The notes: generated by a model from the letters alone, not told the origin. A stretch of 64,000 bases of DNA from Rhyzopertha dominica (GCA_025024175.1 QCXZ01000041.1:49595786-49659785); one strand, 5' to 3'; numbered from the stretch's first letter, positions 25,465 through 36,531 are shown. Made by a program: numbers and translations.

Positions 25465-25930
25465 ACAAAAAATTAATAGTTTCGATTACACCTGTACTCT
25501 TTGTCAAAAACGAAGAACCTCAAAATTTGCCTGACACAAGTTCAAACATAATTTTGAAAGTAAATAAACTATATAGCTATATAACTATAGAAATTTGTAG
25601 GAATACTAATAATTTTAATAGGGATTGTGGAAATTATGAGTTAGGTGGCATTTGGAAGGCTATTTTGTAGTTATCTTTTATCAAATAGTTCGTGTATATC
25701 TAGTAGGTAGGTAGTTCCTTTTTCATCGTTAGATTCCTTTTTTTATAAGGTTGGCACGTTGTTTCTATGACGTCTCGCATCCTTGGTGATTTGTTTATTT
25801 ACTTTCAAAATTTTGTTTGAACTTGTGTCAGGCAAATTTTGAGGTTCTTCGTCTTTGACAAAGATTACAGGTGTAATCGAAACGTCAGACTATTAATTTT
25901 TTGTCAGTGTTTTCAAGAGACAGCGATCTA
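25465..25930 (+). mobile_element. Penelope 3' end with inverted terminal fragment
   Basis: On the + strand, 25590-25670 encodes the last 26 residues of the GIY-YIG domain (EICRNTNNFNRDCGNYEL, then the same WKAIL end as copy A), followed by the tail to about 25930. Upstream, 25465-25570 is an inverted copy of part of that tail (25794-25910). Penelope elements commonly carry an inverted partial terminal repeat upstream, so this looks like a severely 5'-truncated insertion with that structure. Confidence 0.8.
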
Positions 25931-26945
25931 TCCGACAAAATATTATCTTATTAGTTTGTTATTGTCATGTGATATAAATAAGTTTAGTATAAGCTATGTA
26001 GCTTGTATATATGGATTGTTCGAAAGATTGCTCCATTACCATGTGCAACTACTGCTTGTTATTGTCCCTATTGTTATGATTTGATTGTTGATTATGGCCT
26101 GTAGTAATGGAAAAGTTTGAATTGATTAGCCTTTGGCTAGAACTATTATTATTATTAATATCAAAACTATTATACTGAACTCATATATCTTCATGTAACT
26201 AAGAAATACTGACTGTAACTTCCCGCCGGGAAATGCAATCAGTATTATTGGGGTGTACATCAAGGGTTATTTACATTCGTTACATTTATGAACCTTTTGG
26301 GGTGGATGCCATAAGGAGCAGAAATGTAAATATTGTAAATATCCTTGCTATGAACACCAATAATACTTATTTAACTTTCTGGTGGGGAGTTAGAGACCAT
26401 GTTTCTTAGTTGCGTGAAGTTATTTTATGCATGTTATGGACATGTCGTTTATTTTTGCATGGGTTGTAAATATACTTGTAAAAATGTCTCGCCCGGACTT
26501 CAAAAGCTTTAGTTTTTCACCTTTTTTCAATGAGAGATGACGACTGTTTTTGGAGTAATGATCAACAAAACTCCTTATGCCTTTATTTAAGTTTATATTT
26601 GCAAAGTAATATTTAATCTTGTCTTAATGCCTCTACCTGACTGTCCTATGTATAGAATCAGCGCGGTTTTTACCACTGGGTCCAAAAGGCCATAACCTGC
26701 GGGCCAAAGAGAGTTTTTATTAGCGGAAAAATTTATAATTTAGAAACATGGATAAAATGATTCCGAGTTACTGTAGTTAAATTTGAGATAAAAGGAATGG
26801 GACAAAGAGTAATTATAAATCCTAACTAACTTCTTAAAGAAGAAACTGAATTCCTACACAGGATACGTTTTGCGCCAGATTTACCTTAAAAAATAAGCAT
26901 CTGCTACTGTCGATCACGAATCCTAATTGTAAATTTCTGTTGCAG
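25930..26945. other. Non-coding DNA ahead of the first visible KCNQ exon
   Basis: No coding sequence is recognised. The pyrimidine context just before the AG at 26944-26945 forms the acceptor of the KCNQ exon. Whether this is intron or the 5' flank depends on a first coding exon that is not in the window; the exon start in mid-codon shows that it is intron. Confidence 0.6.
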
Positions 26946-27036
26946 GTTTATGTTAGTCCTAGTCTGCCTAATATTTAGCGTGCTGTCGACAATCGAAGCC
27001 TATTCAAGTTTTGCCAACGAAACGCTGTTCTGGATG
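26946..27036 (+). CDS. KCNQ1-like: KCNQ1-type potassium channel, exon with S1
   Basis: This is the first visible coding exon of a voltage-gated potassium channel alpha subunit, which would sit in the plasma membrane as a tetramer and pass repolarising K+ current. It is 91 bases: one base completing a split codon, then 30 codons. It reads FMLVLVCLIFSVLSTIEAY and ends ETLFWM, the S1 helix and S1-S2 loop. The acceptor is TGCAG and the donor GTAAGT. The S1 sequence fits KCNQ1 better than KCNQ2-5. The upstream exon with the start codon and N-terminus was not found. I recall the matching human KCNQ1 exon also being 91 bases. Confidence 0.95.
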
Positions 27037-27774
27037 GTAAGTGTTTGCCTTTTGTAAATACCGAAGGACGGTGTCCCTATCGTTCTGAATAAAGTCGCTC
27101 ACGTGACCTGAATAATTCATGATGGCACGTGTGCCGACGCCAGTAATAAAAGAAAATAACTTTGACGAAAGGGGCCACTTTAAGAGCGAAATGTGCTACA
27201 GGGCAACTGGGTTAATGGTGTTATTTGTAGGGGTTTTGCGAGGAAAAAACTTAAAAATGTCTCGGGGCATTTTTCATTGCGGATTCGTCGCAACTTTGCA
27301 CCTCCCAAACTATTTGATTCAATGTTGACACTTAAAAGTGCTCTACGTAATGGAGATAGACGAAAATTAATGTCGGTGGCTGAGAGTCAATTTTAACGAT
27401 AAAATCTGCATTTTGGGATTATATATTTTTTTTAATTTCTGTAAAAACGCCCCCAAATCATTTTTGTGTTGCTTTAAATGCGTTTTCAAAATTAGTATAC
27501 GGGGAAGTTATTGGTACAAATTTAATAGACCTTCAAATCGCCATTCCAAAAATATAATAATAAAATAATAATGCACTTATTACCCAACAGAAATATCCAT
27601 TTACAGGATAAAATAGAAAATCAAAATTTTTAGTAAATACACAGCACACACTATAATATAATATACTACTGCTCAGTTACTACAAACGACAACAGCTTTT
27701 TCAGACTATCACAATGAATGTCACAATGCCCAGATATCCTATTAAAGTTATTCGACATAACAAAAATAGGCGCG

Positions 27775-28175
27775 TTAGTTAACAAGTATATCACTGGTTC
27801 TAGCATTTGAACAGTAGAAAGTGCCACCATCCCGGGAACCAAACCTAGGTACTCTTATAATGAATAATGCCAGCAAAGAAGGACAGTCAACATCGCCATG
27901 AAATACTTTAAATAAAAATGTTAAACTAGTGTGTATGCTTCTAGCTCGCAAAGAACTAACGTCAAACCTTTGCAACAAGAGTGTATGATTATATCCTCTA
28001 TGCGGATAATAATTGTCTACTCTATACGACAAAAACTTAAGAAATCGTCTCTGAATTTTCTCAGTTTGGTTTATGTGTATTTGATAATGAGGATACAATA
28101 TCAAACTGCAGTATTCCAACTTGGAATGAACAAAAGTAAAATATAAAGATTTCAGTACACTATTATTATTAAACG
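27775..28175 (-). pseudogene. C-terminal region of the same jockey-type ORF2
   Basis: Just past the frameshift the reading resumes with SVLKSLYFTFVHSKLEYCSL and continues through a QRRFLKFLSYR block to a stop at 27775, the usual C-terminal part of jockey ORF2. Only one frame break separates it from the RT core, so repair of a single indel would give an open frame of about 450 codons. Confidence 0.8.
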
Positions 28176-29128
28176 ATGCTGAGCTGCGAATAATAAAAAC
28201 CTACAGCTTTATAGGCAGCTTTTACCGATGAGTCTATGTGACCAGTAAAAGATAATTTACAATCATAACTCACACCAAGATCATTAACGCTGTAGCAGCG
28301 CATCAAATCGACTGCTTCAATTGTATAATTGAATATTAAAGATTGCCTTCTAAGGGTAAAAGTGCAAACCTTATACTTGTCAATATTAAGAGGCAATCTA
28401 TTCACAGCACACCATCTAGCTACACGGTTAACCTGCCCTTGCAATACTAAACAGTCATCCTCGCCGGATATCTCAGAAAATAATTTCAGATCATCCGCAA
28501 AAAACAGATGATTAGATTCTAACGAAAGTGATAAATCATTTATAAACAAAATAAACAGCAATGGCCCCAGGTTAGACCCCTGAGGAACTCCGGAGGTTGC
28601 TAAAACGTTGTATGATTTGAAACCGTTATATGTAACATATAATTTACGTTGAGTGAGATATGATTTTACTAGTTGAACGAGATAATCACTCAACCCAAGC
28701 TGCTCTAGTTTACTAAGTAGAACACAATGGTCCACCCTGTCGAAGGCCTTCGAGAAGTCAGTATACACTGCATCAACTTGACCTTTATTATCTATAATAT
28801 TTGCAGTAGACTGTATAAACTGTGCTAAGCTAGTTACAGTAGAACGTTTTGGATAGAATCCATGTTGGTTAGGTGAAATGCAATGCTTAATTTCATTAAA
28901 AATTATATTGTGCAATAACATCTCGAAAACTTTCGCAAAATTTGATAAAATTGCAATGGGGCGATAATTTTTTAGGTCAGAGGGATTGCCGCTCTTTAAA
29001 ACACGACACACTCTTGTAACTTTCCAAATATCGGGAAATGACGCTCTAGACAATATAAGATTAAACAAATACCTTAAAGGTGAGATAAGAACCCTCGAAC
29101 AATTCATTAAAATGATAAATGCTTCCAA
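28169..29128 (-). pseudogene. Reverse transcriptase, jockey-type, long open frame
   Basis: This 319-residue frame covers the whole RT core: FPDIWKVTRVCRVLKSG (domain 1), LKNYRPIAILSNFAKVFE (domain 2), SPNQHGFYPKRSTVTSL (2a), YTDFSKAFDRVDH (domain 3), SGVPQGSNLGPLLFILFINDL (domain 4), FFADDLKLF (catalytic FADD box, about residue 210) and a VNDLGVSYDCKLSF block (domain 7). All catalytic aspartates are present. The frame ends by a shift near 28175, after which the C-terminal region continues at 27775-28119. FADD and SGVPQGS point to the jockey clade. It is distinct from the YADD elements at 15570 and 24222. Confidence 0.88.
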
Positions 29129-29179
29129 ATTTCTTGTATTTACTATGATGGTAAGCCTTAAGTTTTACAATTTTCATAA

Positions 29180-31580
29180 TTTGTGAAATATAACACACTT
29201 TGCACTTTATGTTACTGTAAAATACAAAGTTTTTTGTTTCCCCTGCGGGCAACCCAGTATACTAATTCTGAAAACGGCACCATTATACTCATCAGGGAAA
29301 ATCAGGCTATCAGGCAGAATATGATGCCTACCAGGCCTAACAAAATTTGCTCACTAGTAGTTGCTGCATTTTCACAATTTTGTTTTTTCTTTCGTAATTT
29401 TTCATTTTTTGGAAGCAGACTTCCCGATTTACGTTTCCTTCATTGCAGTGGATTTTCAATATTAATTTGTACATCCTAAATAATAACATTTGAAAAATCT
29501 ATTTACAATAATTGGTATTTCAATCATTGCAAGAAAGTGTGCTCATCTGCCTGCAGAAAAATAATATAATAAATGTCAATATTGTCATAAGCTCCCAAAT
29601 TGAGTTTCAACATTAATTTTGATTTACAACGATGAAAGAGAAACTACTCTAGCAATACATTTTTCTTTACATTCTTGCTTTTGTACAAATTGTGGAAAGC
29701 TTCACACATATTTTTTCTTATGTCTCTCTTTAGTTATTTCGGTCAACAAATTCACATCTTCTAATAGTCTAGTAGCCACCGAAATGCGTTAATTTTATAC
29801 AAACTTAAAACGCGTTTTCTTTTTCCGGAGTCAAAAACATATTTTTAAAATGGGATTACACAAAATAGTAAACGACACACGTTAATAACAAATAACCTTT
29901 ATATTAGTTTCAACCATACATTAACTGTTATGCTGCTTAGTTAATAAGACTAGTAAATAAAAGTTTCGTCTCAATTCACCCTTCGCATAAAATGAGTTTC
30001 CCTCAAAAAAAGCGCGGCGAAAACAACCTACCGATATAGAAAACAAATACCTGGTCGGACGCCTGCAAAAAACATTGCCTCGGGCGACAGATCGTTTTTA
30101 TGTTAACAGCCGGGAAATTGAACCGGTTGCAGTGTTGTTTTCAATACCCAGGCGGACCCCAGTAGCAGTGCGTTTTCCGTGGAGTATGATTTAATTTGTG
30201 CCGTACCGGAACAGAATTTACTAAAATAAGGTTGACAACCGGAACATTTCAACTGTGACTGGGATAATATGTGTTTGTGGACCTAGAAAAATCAGCAATA
30301 CGTGAGTAAATTTTGAAGATGCTAATTTAAATAGAACGCAATGTAAACAACGTAGTTATTTCTTTAGTTTCTACCTTTGCTGCGTGTATAAGACGAATAA
30401 GGATAATCTAAGTCCTAAGGTTTTAGATTTTAATCTCGACAAAGTTTGTGTGCCAGGTAATGAAGTAAAAGCATTGTCGTTTTCTATCCTGAGAAATTAT
30501 ATTGCCATGTTTATATACCGCTTTGCAAGTCTTTATTGACATGTTAAACAAAAACAATTTTATTATAAGTAAACATTTTACAAGTTCTAGAATATACATT
30601 CATCGATATATTAGGGCTGGCGGATTAGCCCATCTTTGGCTACTCCTGTCTGTAATGTTCTAGATAACGTTTTTCAATATTGCGTTCTCCTTGCCCTTTA
30701 AACACATTATTACTCTATGAACAAGTCTTGTTTTATTGTTAGCGTAAAAATAATCCTGGTAATTTATTTTGAGGTTTATAGACAATTGTAGTTTAATTTA
30801 TTGTTGTTTTTTCGAAATATGTAAGTGTAACAAACTATTTTGTTTAAGAATTGTTGTTATTGACCGTTGATCTTAGATGTTATTTAAATATATTAGGTTT
30901 CGGGCTTCTAATTAAAAAATCCTTTTATCTTATGTCAAGCTTTCGGAGATCATTTGTCTCCTTCTTCTGGGTCTGTAATATTTTATTAAATAACTACAAA
31001 TAGAGAACACACCACATGAAAATACTTACAATAGAAACGGAAGCTAAACATCAGTCTTAACTTCATATATATCACTCCAACACTTATAGGTAATTTTAAA
31101 TTTTCCTAACTATTAATAATCACAAACAATCTTGACAAATATTAATATATCTTTCAAAATTAAAAAAACTGACAACTAATAATATGAAATCTATATAGGA
31201 CGAAAAATTTAGAGAGTGCAAGTAGGGAAGTTATAATGACGAAAATTGTTTAAAATGGAGGAGATAGGTATAAATTTTAGAAAAATTATGAATATCGCTT
31301 CTTTTTGTTTCTAGATCGTTTTTCAACCGTTCTCGAAGCAATCGTGATTTTTTAATGCAATCCCGTATTTCTGTGATTTTCTGAAAGGTACTGTGTAAGC
31401 TCTATGGGTTACAAAGACAGATAGTTTCTGGGAGAACTGTTTTTATTATATATCAAGTGTTATTTATCTGGTTATTGCTGTTTATTAGTTTTAGATCGAG
31501 AAAGTTTATTGAGTGTTCTTTTTCGGCTTATATTGCACAAAAAAGTTATTTACCTGTCCATTAAAGAATTTTCAGTACTT
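29180..31580. other. Intronic DNA, nothing recognised
   Basis: AT-rich with a more GC-rich patch at 30000-30210. No transposon motif, exon or RNA gene is visible. It lies in the 12.9 kb KCNQ intron. Confidence 0.4.
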
Positions 31581-31585
31581 CTACT

Positions 31586-32545
31586 TCCACATCCAACGGA
31601 TGGGAAGTATTGTATCTCGAAAAAATTTTCAAAAATTTTTATTTGCTCATTCGCTTTAAAATGGTCGAAAACGCAAAAAAAATCTTGTTTGTATGTCTGT
31701 GGTTTTGTTTGTGGACACGATAACTTTCGAAGGACTTAATATATGAACTTGAAATTTGCCAGACGTATAAATCTCAACTAACCAAAGCGACCTATTGTTT
31801 GTGGGGTAAGTAGGGTATCGGGAAGGGAGCGAAATTGGGGGGTAACTACCCTTTTTGCAAATTTTTTTTCGTTTCAATATGTGATTAGTAGTATAACTGC
31901 CAGTATTATTCGTTCTTATAAATTTTCGGTGCAGCAACTGTTTAGAAGATATTAGCAAAAAAAGCGTCACTTAAAGAAAACCGTTTTTCCTAAATATTTC
32001 CCAATATATTTAATATATTCAAAAAACGAAAATACCATCAGATAGAAAATAAAATTTCTCACAAAAAGTGTCTTAGAATATTTATCCAAACTTTTGACAT
32101 CGAAATATTTCCAAAAAACCTATTTTGGACCCTGCTCCTACGATTTTTGTTAATTTTTTGTATTATATAGAAAATCAAATTTCTGATCATAAAGCACTCT
32201 TTGAATTTCGGAATGGTATCCGTTTGTCGCTAGCTGCAACGGTTCGATCTAAAAGCGGAGTAAATTAAAGGCTAACTAACCCCTTTATTCTTTTTGGACC
32301 TTAAAATTAATTAAGTTAATAATTTTCGAGTTATTTGGAAAAAACCGATTAAAAAAACTGTCTTAGAAAAAATGTCTAAAGAGAAAAAAATGTTCAAAAC
32401 CTGATTACTAATCGTACAGTATAAGAAACAAAAACGTAAATGTTTTCTTGACAATTGGATGTGGCAGTATTGATTCAATTTGCAGCGGTTTTCCCTTCAT
32501 GTCATAATATAACGACTAAAGATATTTACTATTTTTACAACCACC
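31586..32545 (+). mobile_element. RTE-type retrotransposon 3' end, partly deleted
   Basis: From about 31800 to 32520 this matches 49125-49740 in the opposite orientation. There the sequence follows on from a reverse transcriptase C-terminus, so here it is the tail and 3' untranslated region of the same element in + orientation. A 24-base block near 31587-31610 also matches (inverted) 50455-50480, inside the RT-coding part of the other copy, suggesting the RT between these points has been lost or replaced. A 100 bp foreign repeat is inserted at about 32209-32308. Confidence 0.65.
32209..32308. repeat. Inserted fragment of the 300 bp repeat family
   Basis: Contains the blocks GCTAGCTGCAACGGTTCG and GGCTAACTAACCCCTTTATT of the family at 13062-13650, joined with the middle missing. 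The other copy of the host element (near 49355-49365) runs without it, so this is a visible insertion. Confidence 0.7.
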
Positions 32546-33365
32546 TTGTACAATCTTAAAATTACGAACATTGCATGAAATATAAATGCAGGTATAAAAA
32601 GGAAACGAACAACTATAAATTTAGTGTGAAAAATCGAAATACAAAGATTGCTACAAAAAAAAACGCAAAAGGTCTGAGGTCTGCAAACATTTACTTTTTA
32701 AAATAAACGAAAAATATATATGCTAAAATCAAATGTCTTTCGAAAAGCCCATTAATTTTTTTATTAAGAGAATATTTCAATCAGTCGATTTAGTAATAGA
32801 ATCCAACTTTCACATCCATGTCCGCGATTCGTTCTTGGCGGAACGATCCTTCCGCAAACTGCCTTGTTCCATGAGTCCCACAGCAGATATTTCACTAATC
32901 TTCACGCTCCGGTTGTCTCTCATACCCCGATCAGTTCCCCTCATTCTGGATTGGATTAATTAGGAAGTTTGGAACGTTTCTGGTGGCGAACATTATCCGA
33001 TATTGTGCGGACAGTTTTGAATCCCCTATTGCATCACTTATGAAGACGACGCTGTGGGTATTAGAACTTCCAATGGAAATTTGCGGATGTGGTGGAGTGA
33101 CGTTAAGTTTTACAGGATTTGGCAGGTTAGGGAATTATTACCATTAATTATTAGGGAAGTGTACATCTTTTATAAACTAAAATATCCGTGTTGTATTGAC
33201 TATTGCTAAAAATATGTTTTTCTTCGAAGGAATCCACATAGATGTACGCTAAAAAAGGCGACAAGTGTTGCCGATAACCAGACCTCTGGCCTGTCTATCT
33301 TCCACATTATTGAAGACACGTCACGCGAAGCAGAGAAAAATCGTCGGCTTAAAGCATGTTCTTAA
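32545..33365. other. Intronic DNA, nothing recognised
   Basis: The frame at 32733-32963 has no family resemblance. A more GC-rich patch lies at 32810-33130. No element boundary is seen. Confidence 0.35.
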
Positions 33366-33374
33366 TAATTAGAA

Positions 33375-33500
33375 CAAAATTTTGCCAGTCTGTAACAAGA
33401 ACTGCCGATCGTATTGAATGTAGGTCTTAGCGACACATTAATTTTATGGATTTTGGGCAAACCATACAATTTAGGTACCTTGCAATCGGAAATAGTTAAA
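33375..33500 (-). mobile_element. Penelope reverse transcriptase fragment
   Basis: The minus strand spells the YGLPKIHK region and the following CYRLAKF block of Penelope RT, close at the DNA level to 18585-18705 of copy B. Only about 125 bp are preserved. Confidence 0.75.
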
Positions 33501-33904
33501 AAAGACTTCTCCTCATTCGAAAGATTTTAAGATCATTAGTAATTTAGGAAATTTTTGAGGCAGGATCTCGGAATAATTTTTAGTCTGTTTCCTCATCTAA
33601 TTGTCTAATATTCTCTAGATTTTCTCTGTTGATAGTGATCGTGATATACCTTAGTTAGGGTTTTTATTTGAAGAAATATTTTACCCTATGGAGAACTTTA
33701 CTGCCAACAACTGTTACCTATTGCCTTTTACTTGTTTTTTTTTAACTCTAATTTGTTCTTCCATTATTGAAGGTGACTCATTTTCACGTAAATCTCCGTT
33801 ACTATATAAAAATATATTAATAACAAATGACTCGAGGCTCGAGGGTTTTACAGATTCGCCTTAAGTGTCCAATCACAACATTCTACTCCATAATAGAAAA
33901 GTAG

Positions 33905-34090
33905 ATGACAAACTGACATGATGACAAGGCCACCTAGCTGTCTTAACGGCAACTACTTCCATATCAAGGCTTTCATATATAGTCAAAATCATGCCATGCT
34001 GTCTGCACTAAAGCTAAACCGCACTGACGAGCCATAATGATAACGAAACAGATCTGAGTGTAGATAGTTGCGGTGCAGACAGCATTTTAA
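33905..34090. repeat. Repeat with a 90 bp palindromic core (MITE-like)
   Basis: Positions 33996-34008 (ATGCTGTCTGCAC) and 34073-34085 form an exact 13-base inverted repeat enclosing a 90 bp unit. The flanking block GGCCACCTAGCTGTCTTAACGG (33936-33957) and the palindromic core both have counterparts at 41395-41700, so they belong to one family. No coding capacity. It resembles a miniature inverted-repeat element. Confidence 0.6.
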
Positions 34091-34814
34091 TCATATTTTT
34101 CCATCGTAAATTATTTTCCTTTGTTTGCAAATTCAAGCCTTTTCCTGCATTTTTTATGCACCCCTGCTAAATTATACACTCCCCCTTTTGTTAAAAATTC
34201 TTCGACCCAAATCCGCTGAACAGCTTGACGGGGCCCGAGCTTGGCNCCGGTCTAAATCAATTAGCGTCCAGTTTATCNCGCTTANACGGCTCATTGTCCG
34301 TTTCTTTTGAAGTGCCTAACGAGAATTGATGGAAGTTACGTCACGAGTTAGACCACTGCCCACAGTTACTACGTCATAATCGGAGTATCGCCAACTCAGT
34401 CGAAGATAAACAGCCATTCATCAATCGGGAGACGCTAATGTATTCAGCAGATTCGGGAAGTTTGACGTTGCAAAGCCAGGCAAAAAAATATGGGGGAAAG
34501 TATACAGCATTTAACGCTTGTTTTGTCGAGAGTTGCTGAAAGTTTTATGGTAGGAGGTTTTATAAAGAAACTTGCTTAGTATTAATAATGATACACAGGG
34601 AGTTTCAAAGACGTGGTGCTAAACTTAAGAGGGCTATATGAGACATTGCGGTGGACGATGCTCGCTAGTTAAATATGGATTTTTTTTAACTGTTCATCAA
34701 TATAACACTCGCTATAACTGTTTTCGAAAGCTTTAGGTAATCGTCTTCAACTGACATTATATATGTATACATATTTATATTGAATAAAACTGTTTGCGGT
34801 CGTTTACTTGTCAA

Positions 34815-35555
34815 TATTAAGCTGAAATATCTTGGGGGAATTCGACCTGGTGGTAAAGATCAATGAGTACTCTTTATTTTGGCCAAGTTTTCAACTTCTT
34901 TAGTGCAGTCTTCTTCAGAGCTTACTACAACAACAATCCAGTTTACATTAAGTTTATAAGAAGTGGAACAACAACCTGTTACTTACTAATTTGAGTTTTT
35001 TGCTAGGCAGCTATATTAGGGAAAGGAATCTTCGAAAATTTTAACCAGTATACGCATATAACACAATGCAGAAATTTTACATACAATATAATGATGATAA
35101 CAAATAAGGTGACATATACGTCGCCGTCGTAGTCACTAATTAGATTCACAAACCACTTTTTATTTTAATTTTAAATTTCAATTCCTAAACTTTTTATTAT
35201 GTTTATTATTAAAAGTTTCTTATATGTTAATGTCAAAATTGCAGCAATACTTCCTAATAATATAAATAATCCTCTAAAATTTAAAATTTCTGCATTGTAT
35301 TTTATGCGTAATATCTTTAGCACATACTGGTTAAAATTTTCGAAGATTCCTTTCCCTAATATAGCTGCCTAGTAAAAAACTCAAATTAGTAAGTAACATG
35401 TTGTTGTTCCACTTATTGTAAACTGGATTGTTGTTGTAGTAAGCCCTGAAGAAGACCGCAATAAAGCAGTTGAAAGCTTGGCCAAAATAAAGAGTACTCA
35501 TTGATCTTTACCACCAAGTCGAATTCCCCCAATATATTTCAGCTTAATATTATAC
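34815..35555. repeat. Long inverted repeat, arms about 260 bp
   Basis: The arm at about 34815-35075 is the reverse complement of about 35285-35555, separated by about 210 bp. Shared blocks include GGGGGAATTCGACCTGGTGG with its complement at the far end, and TATAGCTGCCTAG near the inner end. Near 35446-35480 one arm reads CTGAAGA, a small hairpin and GAAA, a layout reminiscent of the end structures of Penelope elements. It could therefore be a pair of inverted Penelope pseudo-LTRs without a coding body, or a foldback element. Confidence 0.75.
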
Positions 35556-35639
35556 ATATTTATACAAAACGTTTGATTAGTAAGGTCCTTTGGAATTTGT
35601 GACAAACTAGTCATGCCAATTAAATCGTTGTTAGTTGAA

Positions 35640-35983
35640 CGGCAACAAGTTGTAGAGTACAGTTGATCCAGTCGTATGCATTTTACTCCCATGGGTGGAG
35701 TTACCAAAGCCTAAAACTTAGGACCACTGCTATTCTTGATTTTTCAAAGTCATCTTGGGTAATATAGAGCATAACGCGTTCATTTATGTCAATGACCTAA
35801 AAATAGCCAGTATTAATGAGAACTAAAAGTATGCAATAATGGTGTTTCACGAATAAGTTGAACCTTAATATTTATAAATGATAAAGTATTGCTTTCACTA
35901 GAAAGTAGCAAGTCAGGCCTGCTTGCTTCTAGTGATGAAGTACTGGATTTGGGTGTAATTATGGGTATGTATATGATTTTTTA
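35640..35983 (+). pseudogene. Non-LTR reverse transcriptase relic
   Basis: Very decayed. The + strand gives a GVTKA remnant, NLGPLLFLIF (RT domain 4) near 35695-35745, a TYVNDLKIAS-like remnant near 35785-35815, and at 35889-35965 LESSKSGLLASSDEVLDLGV, the domain 7 block. The body is cut at 35983 by a tandem repeat array and the last 90 bp reappear beyond it at 36532-36624. Confidence 0.55.
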
Positions 35984-35984
35984 T

Positions 35985-36531
35985 TCCAAAAATGCAGTCA
36001 GAAATGAGCTAGGACGTCCAGAAATTAATTTTTCGCAAGTGGACCCTTCTACTCTAGGCCACTTTTCAGACGAACCGTTGCAGCTAGAGACCAATTGACA
36101 CCTGTCCCAAATGCAGCAGGTCCACATTAGTAAATGAACATAAAATTAGCGTAATCGGAGACCATCAAGTTTCAAGGTGAAAAAACAACAAAGGGGTTGT
36201 TAGCCTTTGCTCTTTTTCAATTTTCTGTGGAAATTATTTTTCGCTCAAAATCGCCACAGTGATATATTTTGCTCTCCAGATTGCAAAAATGCAGTTAGAA
36301 ATGAGCTAGGACGTCCAGAAATTAATTTTTCGCAAATGGACCCTTCTACTCTAGGCCACTTTTCAGACGAACCGTTGCAGTTAGAGACCAACTGACACCG
36401 GTCCCAAATGCAGCAGGTCCTCATTAGTAAATGAACATAAAATTAGCGTAATCGGACACCATCAAGTTTCAAGGTGAAAAAACAACAAAGGGGTTGTTAG
36501 CCTTTGCTCTTATTCAATTTTCTGTGGAAGC
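35985..36531. repeat. Tandem repeat array, 297 bp unit, reverse orientation
   Basis: The block GCAGTCAGAAATGAGCTAGG at 35994 recurs (one change) at 36291, a period of 297 bases. The units are the reverse complement of those at 13062-13650. The array is bordered on both sides by a direct duplication of about 90 bp of the host RT relic (35888-35983 and 36532-36624). Confidence 0.85.

Larger units (their letters stand above)
27600..29135 (-). mobile_element. 5'-truncated jockey-type retrotransposon in the KCNQ intron
   Basis: The element comprises an RT domain and C-terminal region on the strand opposite the host gene, with an AAT/TTA-rich 3' end near 27555-27585. It lacks ORF1 and endonuclease. 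The antisense orientation keeps its own processing signals out of the KCNQ transcript, a common bias for intronic insertions. Ends are approximate. Confidence 0.8.
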
